Below are positions 6,801 to 12,818 of a stretch of 14,879 nt of DNA, piece after piece. The translations under genes and the position numbers were made by a program. This DNA comes from an archaeon. GTDB lineage: Archaea; Nanobdellota; Nanobdellia; SCGC-AAA011-G17; GW2011-AR17. The stretch is from positions 1 through 14,879 of the forward strand of contig JAHFJF010000012.1 in assembly GCA_023245975.1 (NCBI GenBank), in the 5' to 3' direction. The notes under the pieces were generated by a model. It was given only the letters and a program-made list of their open reading frames with translations, had not been told where the DNA came from and made no database searches. Position 1 is the first letter of the stretch. The number at the start of each line of letters is the position of its first letter.

Positions 6801-7091
6801 TTATCCGAATAGTGCCCCCAGGCCTGCTGCAGCTGCACCCTCATCTACTTTCTTTTCCTCTTTCTTCTCTTCTTTCTTGTGCTCTACTGCTACTGGCGCT
6901 GCCGCAACTGCTACTACAGCTGCTTCTTTGATTGCAGCGTCTATGTCAACGCCGTCTAAAGCGCTAACTAAAGCCTTGACCCTGCCTTCATCAGCATGAA
7001 CTCCGGCTGCTTCCAATACCTTCTTGACGCTATGTTCGTCTACTTTCTTGCCTGCCTTGTGCAATAACATTGCCGCGTATACGTACTCCAT
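6801..7091 (-). CDS. rpl12: Ribosomal protein P1 (archaeal stalk protein, L12)
   Basis: 96 residues, typical. The N-terminal dimerisation domain (1-60) reads [19 protein letters not shown] and [19 protein letters not shown] as in archaeal P1. An alanine-rich hinge (60-75) and a charged [10 protein letters not shown] segment follow, then the invariant AAGLGALFG end that recruits elongation factors to the ribosome. P1 dimers bind the helical spine of uL10 to form the stalk. The ATG follows GGAGG with an 8-nt spacer, and the gap from the uL10 stop is 15 bp. It is the last gene of the operon. Confidence 0.97.
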   Translation of the reverse strand: MEYVYAAMLLHKAGKKVDEHSVKKVLEAAGVHADEGRVKALVSALDGVDIDAAIKEAAVVAVAAAPVAVEHKKEEKKEEKKVDEGAAAAGLGALFG

Positions 7092-7106
7092 TTTCTTTGC
7101 CTCCTA

Positions 7107-7961
7107 TTATTGTAATTTTGACTGGACGTTCTGCATCTGCCTCTCAGCCTTAGCCAAGACCCTGCCAACATTGTCCTTTGTCATTATGTCCCTTGAATCT
7201 GCAATTGCATTAGCTTCCCTAGCAGCTTTTGTTACTAAAATAGTTACCGATTCCTTTGTCGGGAACCTTACGAAGACTGCCAAGTTCAATGCTTCCCTTG
7301 CCATCGCAGTTATGTTGTCTAGGTATTGCTTCTCGTCTACTGATAACACTTCCTTGGTAAATACAACGCCTTCTTCCAAGGCAGCAACCATGTTTACCAT
7401 TAATTCCATTGGCTGTATGCCGAACTTCATAAGCAATGACACAGCCTTTTGGTCTAGGATATCTCCTTCTTTGGCTACTAGTTTTTCCTGCTTTACTGCT
7501 ACCTTTCCGCCTTCTATGCCTGCCTTGATTCCTAAAGCCCCCAATTCTCCTATGATTGGGCCTGGCGAGAAACTCGTTGGGCCTGCTGGAATTATCAAAT
7601 CTCTTGGAGCTTTCTGCCCTGGCTTTGCAGAAGCAGGCACCTTTGCCTTTGTCAGTAATTTTTGCAGCTTGAATGGATTATCTTTAGTGAATAGCAAAGC
7701 AGTGTTCCCTGTTACGAATTCTTTCAGCTTTTCCAATCCTTTTACCTTGCTTGATGCCTGATCAAGGGCTATATTGATTAGTCGTTTCTTAGCCATAACA
7801 ATGGTAAATTGGTCCCTCTGCTGGTTCTTGACTTTTTGCAGCATTCCTGATGACAGCCCTTCCAAATTAAGTACTCCAATAACTGGATGGCTTACCAATA
7901 ACTTCGATATCTGTGCTACTATCTTTTTCTTTTTATCAGAGACATGTGCTTTTGGCTTCAT
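7107..7961 (-). CDS. rplP0: Ribosomal protein uL10 (P0), lacking the acidic C-terminal tail
   Basis: 284 residues. The rRNA-binding N-terminal domain (1-108) contains VIGVLNLEGLSSGMLQKVK and GNTALLFTKDNPFKL. The archaeal insertion domain (about 110-185) carries FSPGPIIGELGALGIKAGIE. A helical spine (about 208-284) has three helix repeats ending near residues 231, 259 and 284, which would hold P1 dimers. Archaeal uL10 usually runs to about 330-340 residues and ends with a charged hinge and the same GLGALFG-like tail as P1. Here the protein stops right after the last helix, so only P1 supplies factor-binding tails. The ATG overlaps the uL1 stop (7958-7961), with AGAGGTGAG inside the uL1 end as ribosome binding site. 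Confidence 0.96.
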   Translation of the reverse strand: MKPKAHVSDKKKKIVAQISKLLVSHPVIGVLNLEGLSSGMLQKVKNQQRDQFTIVMAKKRLINIALDQASSKVKGLEKLKEFVTGNTALLFTKDNPFKLQKLLTKAKVPASAKPGQKAPRDLIIPAGPTSFSPGPIIGELGALGIKAGIEGGKVAVKQEKLVAKEGDILDQKAVSLLMKFGIQPMELMVNMVAALEEGVVFTKEVLSVDEKQYLDNITAMAREALNLAVFVRFPTKESVTILVTKAAREANAIADSRDIMTKDNVGRVLAKAERQMQNVQSKLQ

Positions 7962-8614
7962 TCTCTCACCTCTACAGGTGCGCCCATTGTTGTCTTTAGC
8001 AGAATGGATTTTAGATTGTTTTCTTTCTGTGGTAGTGCGTTCATTACTGCGTTATATGCAAAAAGTATGTTCTCTGCAATGTCCTTGTCAGTCATTGCTT
8101 CTGTTCCTATAGGGCATTTCAGGATTGGCTCATTCTTTGTCAATAATCTTACAGTTTTCTTTAGCCTGTCAATTATCGGCTGCAATGCAATCTTAGGAGG
8201 AATGACGCATCCTGCTTTTGGGTTTGGCATCTTTCCTTTTGGGCCTAAGAACTTACCGAAAGTTTGGGCTATCTGCGGCATTAAATTTGCCTGAGCCACG
8301 AAGAAATCATATTCTCTGGCCAGTTTCCTCATTTGCCTCTTGTTTTTTGCAAATGCAGGGAATTCGGTAACCTCAATTGCCCTGTCAAAAACTTTCTTTG
8401 CTTCAAGAACTAAAGAATCATCAACAAAAGCGCAAATCTTTACAGGCTTGCCCCTTCCATGAGGCAGTTGTACGAAGACATCGACCTTATCTTCAGGCCT
8501 TTTCATGTCTAAGTTCTTTAAATTAATTATAAAATCAAAAGTCTGCTTGAACTTCTTGCCTTGTCCAAGCTCCCTTGCTTTCCCTAATGCGTTTAGTATT
8601 AACTTTGAATCCAT
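7958..8614 (-). CDS. rpl1: Ribosomal protein uL1
   Basis: 218 residues from the ATG at 8612-8614. Motifs: the FGKFLGPKGKMPNPKAG signature in domain II and KCPIGTEAMTDKDIAENI in domain I. uL1 binds 23S rRNA helices 76-78 and forms the mobile stalk by the E-site. I prefer this start over a TTG six codons upstream, because the strong GGAGGGAG site lies between the two and would sit inside the longer form. The gene heads the uL1-uL10-P1 operon. In methanogens uL1 represses its own operon by binding its mRNA; here a hairpin sits next to the ribosome binding site, but I cannot identify a true uL1 binding motif. The usual upstream partner uL11 is absent. Confidence 0.96.
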   Translation of the reverse strand: MDSKLILNALGKARELGQGKKFKQTFDFIINLKNLDMKRPEDKVDVFVQLPHGRGKPVKICAFVDDSLVLEAKKVFDRAIEVTEFPAFAKNKRQMRKLAREYDFFVAQANLMPQIAQTFGKFLGPKGKMPNPKAGCVIPPKIALQPIIDRLKKTVRLLTKNEPILKCPIGTEAMTDKDIAENILFAYNAVMNALPQKENNLKSILLKTTMGAPVEVRE

Positions 8615-8616
8615 TT

Positions 8617-8638
8617 GTCTCCCTCCTACCAAAGGTAG
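8617..8638 (-). promoter_or_regulatory. Hairpin abutting the uL1 ribosome binding site
   Basis: In the uL1 leader CTACC-TTT-GGTAG (8626-8638) forms a 5-bp stem with a 3-nt loop. It is followed at once by GGAGGGAG-type sequence that ends about 5 nt before the ATG. The stem ends against the Shine-Dalgarno, so folding could change its exposure. The stem is short, so chance is possible. Confidence 0.35.
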
Positions 8639-8670
8639 TCTAACGGGTTTTGGTATGGATAGAAGGAAGT

Positions 8671-8686
8671 GATATATAAGTGTTTC
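8671..8686 (-). promoter_or_regulatory. BRE/TATA promoter of the ribosomal operon
   Basis: Leftward the sequence reads GAAACACTTATATATC: a purine-rich BRE-like element, then a strong TATA box. It lies about 60 bp before the uL1 ATG, so the mRNA should have a leader of about 30-35 nt. It begins 2-3 bp after the stop of the upstream HExxH gene. Confidence 0.65.
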
Positions 8687-8688
8687 TG

Positions 8689-9588
8689 TTAGTTTGCAAT
8701 GAAAAATAATGCTCTAGATGATTGATACGCAGTCATGAAATCCTTGTAAGAATTGATACCATACTTTTCTTCGTTTAATCTGAATATTGCACCGCCCAAT
8801 GTATAGGAGCTTATATTCCCATTTTTTTTACCCCTTAATTCTTTGAAAGCGGCTGGTTTTCTACTAGTTTTATTGCATGCCCAGCGATAGGCATTATTTA
8901 TTTCAATGCAGCTGCGCCATGCTGAATGGTGTGAATATCTCTCGTCGCCCATATCTTCTGCAAGCTTCTCATCATAAAGCCTTTGTACACCTCTGCAAAA
9001 ACCTTCTTCTATCTTGTGACAGAATATCCTATGTTCAAAAAAAATATGATGGGCATATTCATGGGCAATTGTCCCATTAACACTTAATTGGCTTGCTGGC
9101 TCAATAACGATTTTATTATAAAATGTTGAGTATCCGCTTGATTTTGCGATTTGATATGATGTATAAGACCAAAGGCCAATTAATGCTGTTGGCAATGCTA
9201 ATGCCAATGAAACTTTTGGTTCTATAAAGGCCCCTATTCCGGCTATAGCTATGTTTGTACCAGTAAAAATATATGACATCAATACAATCTTTGATATTAG
9301 GCTATTATCCCTTATTGAGAAATGCCCGATTCCTGGTGTGCTGCATTCAATACTTAAAAGGTTATCAATAAATTTCTTCGCATCAAATAGCATAACCTCT
9401 AATTCTTCTTTAGAATATTTCTTTAAATCTTTATTGATGCTGTCGAAATTCTCTCTTGGGCATAACTTTTTAGTTTCACGCACCAGTATGTGCTCAAGCA
9501 AATCTATATTCTCTTTTTCTAGCATGATTTGCTTTTGGTTGAGCTGTAGCTCATTCTTCACATCATTTAGAATCCTCTTTATGCTCAC
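8689..9588 (-). CDS. Membrane HExxH zinc-metallopeptidase-like protein
   Basis: 299 residues, family not recognised. A charged helical N-terminal region (1-80, likely coiled coil at 5-42) precedes two hydrophobic segments (about 97-120 and 126-147). The soluble C-terminal part holds HEYAHH (H176, E177, H180) and EEG at 194-196. HExxH with a glutamate about 14 residues on is the gluzincin zinc-site pattern. A membrane-tethered zinc protease is therefore likely; the substrate is unknown. Further His/Asp/Glu residues (DMGDERYSHHS, near 221) and six cysteines after residue 180 could stabilise the fold. The start is a GTG at 9586-9588, chosen because TATA-like GGTTATTAAT lies 27 bp upstream; an in-frame GTG nine codons on is an alternative. 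The stop lies just before the uL1 promoter. Confidence 0.7.
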   Translation of the reverse strand: MSIKRILNDVKNELQLNQKQIMLEKENIDLLEHILVRETKKLCPRENFDSINKDLKKYSKEELEVMLFDAKKFIDNLLSIECSTPGIGHFSIRDNSLISKIVLMSYIFTGTNIAIAGIGAFIEPKVSLALALPTALIGLWSYTSYQIAKSSGYSTFYNKIVIEPASQLSVNGTIAHEYAHHIFFEHRIFCHKIEEGFCRGVQRLYDEKLAEDMGDERYSHHSAWRSCIEINNAYRWACNKTSRKPAAFKELRGKKNGNISSYTLGGAIFRLNEEKYGINSYKDFMTAYQSSRALFFIAN

Positions 9589-9610
9589 AGGGCTTGGTTT
9601 ATTTTACTTT

Positions 9611-9621
9611 GATTAATAACC
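9611..9621 (-). promoter_or_regulatory. TATA-like box of the HExxH gene
   Basis: Leftward GGTTATTAATC, centred 27-28 bp before the GTG at 9588. This supports a leaderless GTG start. It lies between the msrA stop and the HExxH gene. Confidence 0.35.
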
Positions 9622-9629
9622 TTTTCTAC

Positions 9630-10109
9630 TCAATAGACATGACAAGTGAGATTGTGGCTTTTGTAATATTTTTGATGGTATTCTTCTGCGGGATAGAATT
9701 TTTCAGCTTTCTTTATCTCGGTTACTATTTTGTCAGCAAATCTTTTCTGGGCTTTTTCTTTTGATGCCAGTGCTGTTTTATTTTGCTTTTCACTATGATA
9801 GAAAACGGCGCTACGATATTGTGAGCCGATGTCAGGCCCTTGCATATTCATTGTTGTTGGGTTATGATTTTTCCAAAATATATCCAGCAATTTCCCATAG
9901 CTTACTTTTTTTGGATCAAAAGTCACCTCGACAGATTCTGCACATCCTGTATCACCAGAGCATACTTGTCCATAGGTCACTTTTGCATACTCATTTTCAC
10001 AGCTAGTATATCCGACTAATGTAGATATTACTCCGGGAGTCATATCAAAGACATACTGAACTCCCCAGAAGCAGCCAGCGGCGAAGGTTGCCTTTTCTGT
10101 TTTTACCAT
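9630..10109 (-). CDS. msrA: Peptide-methionine (S)-S-oxide reductase MsrA
   Basis: 159 residues, full length. GCFWG at 12-16 carries the catalytic C13. E57 in GCAESVEV and the tyrosines of GSQYRSAVFYH and AEEYHQKYY complete the active site. The enzyme reduces methionine-S-sulfoxide in oxidised proteins and is cytoplasmic. Oddities: the residue before A-E in the usual G-x-TGHAE motif is C56 in place of histidine, and there are extra cysteines at 37, 50 and 156, so the resolving pair is not obvious. The last, in LTCHVY, is the best candidate resolving cysteine. The ATG at 10109 lies 28 bp from a TATA box and has no ribosome binding site. It is divergent from a rhodanese gene with a shared symmetric promoter. 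Confidence 0.95.
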   Translation of the reverse strand: MVKTEKATFAAGCFWGVQYVFDMTPGVISTLVGYTSCENEYAKVTYGQVCSGDTGCAESVEVTFDPKKVSYGKLLDIFWKNHNPTTMNMQGPDIGSQYRSAVFYHSEKQNKTALASKEKAQKRFADKIVTEIKKAEKFYPAEEYHQKYYKSHNLTCHVY

Positions 10110-10132
10110 CGAATTAAATAATGCCTTGGCGA

Positions 10133-10160
10133 CTTATAAAACTTAGCAAGTTTTATTAAT
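10133..10160. promoter_or_regulatory. Symmetric divergent promoter/operator between msrA and rhodanese
   Basis: A perfect 9-bp inverted repeat, ATAAAACTT-AGC-AAGTTTTAT (10136-10156), spans both TATA boxes: TTTATAAG leftward (10133-10140, 28 bp before the msrA ATG) and TTTTATTAAT rightward (10151-10160, about 27 bp before the rhodanese ATG). Both genes would be leaderless. The two TATA boxes are about 17 bp apart, so two TBP/TFB complexes could hardly bind together. A dimeric regulator could also use the palindrome. Confidence 0.6.
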
Positions 10161-10181
10161 CCAAGTTTAAATAAGCTAAAT

Positions 10182-10598
10182 ATGGATTGCATGGTTTGCG
10201 GTGGGGAACTGAAACAGGAAGGAAATAAGCATATCTGTTCTGGATGTGGTTATTCTCCCAATCCCAATGAGTCAGACATTAACTTAAGGATATCTCCACA
10301 GGAATTAAAATCAAAAATTGACAAAGGTGAGAAAATATTCTTATTAGATGTAAGGCAGCCTGATGAGCACAATTATGCAAAGATTACCGGAAGCTTCCTT
10401 TTGCCGCTTAATGAACTTCCTTCTAAGTTTGAAAGCTTAAGCCGTGAAAGACCCATTGTTGCCTATTGCCATCATGGCGTGAGAAGCTTGACAGCTACAA
10501 GATTCTTAGTTCAGAAAGGTTTCAAGAACGTAAAGAGCCTAGAGGGCGGAATACATTTATGGTCTAATGTTGTAGACAGAAGCATTCCTACCTATTAA
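10182..10598 (+). CDS. Zinc-ribbon/rhodanese-domain protein
   Basis: 138 residues. An N-terminal zinc ribbon has C3, C6, C19 and C22 (MDCMVCGG and ICSGCGY). A single rhodanese domain follows (about 33-138) with LLDVRQPDEH, the active-site loop CHHGVRS at 96-102 (C96 nucleophile) and GGIHLW near the end. Such domains carry persulfide sulfur; GlpE-like short forms transfer sulfur to cyanide or thioredoxin in vitro. The zinc ribbon may dock a partner protein or RNA. Divergence from msrA suggests a redox or sulfur-stress role, which is inference. The ATG lies about 27 bp after a TATA box and lacks a ribosome binding site. The 3' end overlaps the convergent DUF3783 gene by 11 bp. Confidence 0.9.
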   Translation: MDCMVCGGELKQEGNKHICSGCGYSPNPNESDINLRISPQELKSKIDKGEKIFLLDVRQPDEHNYAKITGSFLLPLNELPSKFESLSRERPIVAYCHHGVRSLTATRFLVQKGFKNVKSLEGGIHLWSNVVDRSIPTY

Positions 10599-10776
10599 AC
10601 TTATAATCTTCTATTATCTCTTTAATAACATCTTTAAGCTTTTTCTTTAGGTTTGTTTGTGTTGATGTGGCAAAGGCTGTCTTTGGTAGTTTTTGCTTCA
10701 GATAATTGTCAATGATTAAATTGATTTCCTTGCTAGAAAAGCCATGCAACAGGATTAACTTATCTTTTTTCGCCAT
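10588..10776 (-). CDS. Small DUF3783-like protein
   Basis: 62 residues from the ATG at 10774-10776. The N-terminal KLILLHGFSSKEINLIIDNY and the later TQTNLKKKLKDVIKEIIED match the DUF3783 pattern: a beta strand with the LHGF motif, a helix, then T-x-T-N-L before a final helix. The family has no known function. The ATG is 1 bp after the stop of the cysteine-repeat gene, so it is likely read by re-initiation; no Shine-Dalgarno is present, and a hairpin sits at 10785-10801 instead. A longer form starting at a TTG would extend eight codons into the preceding gene and is less likely. The 3' end overlaps the rhodanese gene. Confidence 0.7.
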   Translation of the reverse strand: MAKKDKLILLHGFSSKEINLIIDNYLKQKLPKTAFATSTQTNLKKKLKDVIKEIIEDYKFNR

Positions 10777-10777
10777 T

Positions 10778-12094
10778 TTAATTTGTTGCTGTCTCAGCAA
10801 CGCAGCCCATCATCTTGTAAATAGGGCCGGGGTATTGCTGGCCAGTACCGAAAAGCAAAAAGAAAACAAGGACTACAATGATGAGCACGAACATGAATGC
10901 TACTGTTGAGACAACTGTCCAAATACCTGCCATTAACCCATGCTTTACCCCCATGTATAATGCAGGGCCAAAGAATATCAGAAGCATCATCAGGCCTGTC
11001 ATTAGATATAGCAATACTGCAAACAGGTTAGCTGTTTGATAATCAAGGCTTTGCCTCACCAAGTTTACTAGGAATGATGCTAAAAACCATAACAGCAATA
11101 TTGATACTGAAGATGCAATACCCAACCCAACTGTCTTTGCAATTAAGCTTCCATGTTTTAGCTTAGATATTTTTTTAACATAAATGGAATAAAGGCCCAT
11201 ACAGAAAACAACCAAGCCAAGCAATGCTAGGACTGTCCCAAGCCAATGCAACGCTATCCAAGACCTTGCATATCTTCCCCTTACTGAGAAGCTTTCCAAT
11301 GGATCCAAGCCAGAGGCTGTCTTGACATAGCCTTCTGCATATGTTACAAAGCTTGACAATTGCTGCAATGAATCTGATGAAGCACCAACTGCTATGGGGG
11401 CAGCCAATGATTTCTCCGCCATAACGAAATTGTCGCGGTAATTTACTTCTGCCTTTTTTCCTTCAAGAACCAAATCCTGGTCCACATTTATCGCAACCCT
11501 GACATTCTGCGTATCAGCATTTATCTTTATAGTTTCAAAATGGATATTATATGCCATCAGACTATTTGATGCGTAATCTTTTGACTTGTAATAAATTAAC
11601 ACCACTGCATTCTCTTGCAATGGGATTTCCTTGGGCATGTTGAATCTCAGGAAAGTTGATTCGGAAAGCTGCTCTTTTTCGTAAGCAATAGGATAGTATT
11701 TTGGCGGATAAATTATTTGGTCATAATACCTCTTGCACTTTCTTGCATATTCCACGCATTGCCCATCAGAGTATTTTGTGCATATGTCTTCATATTCAAC
11801 GCATTGCGGGACTTTGTCATAATATTCCTGTACCATATTTATTATCCGAATATTGCTCCCTGGTATTTCGAATGACAAGTCTGTCAGATTTTTCTTTCCG
11901 ATGTTCTGAACTTCTAACTTGACTAAGACTGCCGCTTCACCCTCGCCATCATAATTGACACTATAATACTGGTTGCCGCCAACTATGTTTCCTCCATCAG
12001 GGACAGGTGGCATTATCCTAGAGTCTAACATCAGGGCTGATACAAAACTTGCCAGCATCACTAGCGCAAACATAAGCAGTATTGATTTTTTCAT
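10778..12094 (-). CDS. Secreted/membrane protein with duplicated cysteine motif and four C-terminal helices
   Basis: 438 residues, family not recognised. A signal peptide (1-20, ending SFVSA) precedes an extracellular beta-rich domain (about 21-275). This carries a tandem 15-residue repeat, QCVEYEDIC (C98, C105) and QCVEYARKC (C113, C120), likely two disulfides or a metal site. Membrane segments follow at about 281-303, 318-346, 355-378 and 390-415, with a 20-residue tail holding C431. The start at 12094 is fixed by GGAGGT 7 nt upstream (12102-12107); a TTG nine codons earlier is rejected. The ATG overlaps the stop of the winged-helix membrane regulator (12091-12094). Translational coupling suggests the two form a sensing pair: extracellular domain here, DNA-binding domain there. 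That is inference. Confidence 0.78.
   Translation of the reverse strand: MKKSILLMFALVMLASFVSALMLDSRIMPPVPDGGNIVGGNQYYSVNYDGEGEAAVLVKLEVQNIGKKNLTDLSFEIPGSNIRIINMVQEYYDKVPQCVEYEDICTKYSDGQCVEYARKCKRYYDQIIYPPKYYPIAYEKEQLSESTFLRFNMPKEIPLQENAVVLIYYKSKDYASNSLMAYNIHFETIKINADTQNVRVAINVDQDLVLEGKKAEVNYRDNFVMAEKSLAAPIAVGASSDSLQQLSSFVTYAEGYVKTASGLDPLESFSVRGRYARSWIALHWLGTVLALLGLVVFCMGLYSIYVKKISKLKHGSLIAKTVGLGIASSVSILLLWFLASFLVNLVRQSLDYQTANLFAVLLYLMTGLMMLLIFFGPALYMGVKHGLMAGIWTVVSTVAFMFVLIIVVLVFFLLFGTGQQYPGPIYKMMGCVAETATN
10785..10801. repeat. Inverted repeat before the DUF3783 start
   Basis: GTTGCTG-TCT-CAGCAAC is a perfect 7-bp stem with a 3-nt loop. It covers the last codons of the cysteine-repeat gene and ends 8 bp before the DUF3783 ATG. 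It could attenuate transcription or shape re-initiation. A 7-bp repeat is expected a few times by chance in a window of this size. Confidence 0.4.
11746..11807 (-). repeat. Near-exact 17-bp direct repeat coding the CVEY duplication
   Basis: CATATTCCACGCATTGC (11746-11762) and CATATTCAACGCATTGC (11791-11807), as read on the plus strand, differ at one base and are 45 bp (15 codons) apart. They encode the two QCVEY units of the membrane protein. The DNA-level identity suggests a recent in-frame duplication or purifying selection on both units. Confidence 0.75.
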
Positions 12095-12678
12095 TTTCTT
12101 GACCTCCAATAAGCATAACAAGAATATAAGATTATTGATACAAAAGCTAAAGATGCCCCTAATATGAAATATAAAAGTGGGTTTGCGGTTGCTATTGGTT
12201 GAGACAGTGTAACATTATCGGCAGCTCGCATTGATAGTGACGGAGCAGCTTCAGATGCTTTCATCATAATATTTGGGCCTGAAGAAAACTTCTGGTAGGA
12301 ATATATTACGATACTTCCGATGATAGTTGCTAAAAAAGCTGGAAGTAATCCTGATAATTTGCTAGCCAGGCTTTCTGTGCCTTTTGGGGCTATCACTATT
12401 AATTTTTTGGCTACTTGATATAAGTTTACTTTTTTGCCTTTTTCGCTCCACTTGAATTCGGGGCTTTCCAATAAACCTGATTTAAGAAGTATTTCTAGGT
12501 TGTATTCAACTGTGGCTAAAGGTATCTTAAGCTCTTTTGATATTTCTCCCGCAGAAGATTCTTCCTTGCTACCCAAATAATCTAATATTCTCTTTGCAGT
12601 TGCGTTACTTATCGCATTTGCGATTTCTTTTGATTTTGGGTCCTCTAAAGATACCAAAACAAATGTTTTCTTTGTCAT
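12091..12678 (-). CDS. Membrane-tethered winged-helix (ArsR-like) transcription regulator
   Basis: 195 residues. An N-terminal winged-helix domain (about 18-95) has ATAKRILDYLGSKEESSAGE, the recognition region SKELKIPLATVEYNLEILLK, then a wing ending in KGKKVNLYQ. This pattern is typical of ArsR-type archaeal regulators. Two membrane helices follow (about 108-126 and 167-189), joined by an external loop of about 40 residues. DNA binding would occur at the inner membrane face. It is the first gene of a three-gene unit. TATA-like TTTATATAT lies 27 bp before the ATG, with no ribosome binding site, so the mRNA is probably leaderless. The gene overlaps the cysteine-repeat gene by ATGA. Targets may include its own promoter or the divergent hel308, unproven. 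Confidence 0.85.
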   Translation of the reverse strand: MTKKTFVLVSLEDPKSKEIANAISNATAKRILDYLGSKEESSAGEISKELKIPLATVEYNLEILLKSGLLESPEFKWSEKGKKVNLYQVAKKLIVIAPKGTESLASKLSGLLPAFLATIIGSIVIYSYQKFSSGPNIMMKASEAAPSLSMRAADNVTLSQPIATANPLLYFILGASLAFVSIILYSCYAYWRSRK

Positions 12679-12700
12679 GCTGTTTTAGAAGATATAGTAA

Positions 12701-12709
12701 ATATATAAA
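12701..12709 (-). promoter_or_regulatory. TATA box of the membrane-regulator operon
   Basis: Leftward TTTATATAT, centred 27 bp before the ATG at 12678. It is preceded by CC and a short A/T-rich stretch, and implies a leaderless start. Confidence 0.55.
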
Positions 12710-12719
12710 GGTAGTTTAG

Positions 12720-12739
12720 GCTACAGTTTTAGTTGTAGC
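12720..12739. promoter_or_regulatory. Inverted repeat between regulator and hel308 promoters
   Basis: GCTACA-(8 bp)-TGTAGC is a perfect 6-bp inverted repeat, 11 bp upstream of the regulator's TATA box in the 140-bp divergent region. This is a plausible site for a winged-helix dimer, including the adjacent regulator itself. The arms are short, so the call is tentative. I see nothing else in the region apart from the two TATA boxes. Confidence 0.35.
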
Positions 12740-12784
12740 TATTGCGATGCCTAAGGCTGCCTTATTCAAAAATTTACACCCCAA

Positions 12785-12794
12785 TATATATAAG
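12785..12794 (+). promoter_or_regulatory. TATA box of hel308
   Basis: TATATATAAG, a strong TATA match centred about 29 bp before the ATG at 12819. The leader would be at most a few nt, with no Shine-Dalgarno. Confidence 0.6.
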
Positions 12795-12818
12795 TATATT
12801 CTCCAAAGATAACAAGCG

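Noticed and set aside
7024..7761. Rightward 245-codon open frame opposite P1 and uL10
   Set aside because: It lies wholly antisense to two certain ribosomal protein genes and resembles no known protein.
7958..8614. Classical uL1 autoregulatory binding site in the mRNA
   Set aside because: I looked for a 23S-like uL1 recognition loop in the leader and first codons and could not identify one with confidence; only a small hairpin is reported.
8612..8632. TTG start adding six residues to uL1
   Set aside because: The GGAGGGAG ribosome binding site would be inside the coding region; it is well spaced for the ATG at 8614.
10774..10800. TTG start adding eight residues to the DUF3783 protein
   Set aside because: It would lie inside the preceding gene and add a polar tail that the family does not have; the ATG 1 bp after the stop is simpler.
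12092..12121. TTG start adding nine residues to the cysteine-repeat membrane protein
   Set aside because: GGAGGT lies 7 nt before the ATG at 12094, and that ATG gives a clean signal peptide and an ATGA overlap.
12679..12818. Possible tRNA or small RNA in the largest intergenic gap
   Set aside because: No cloverleaf elements or CCA-like end are visible; the region is accounted for by two divergent TATA boxes and an inverted repeat.
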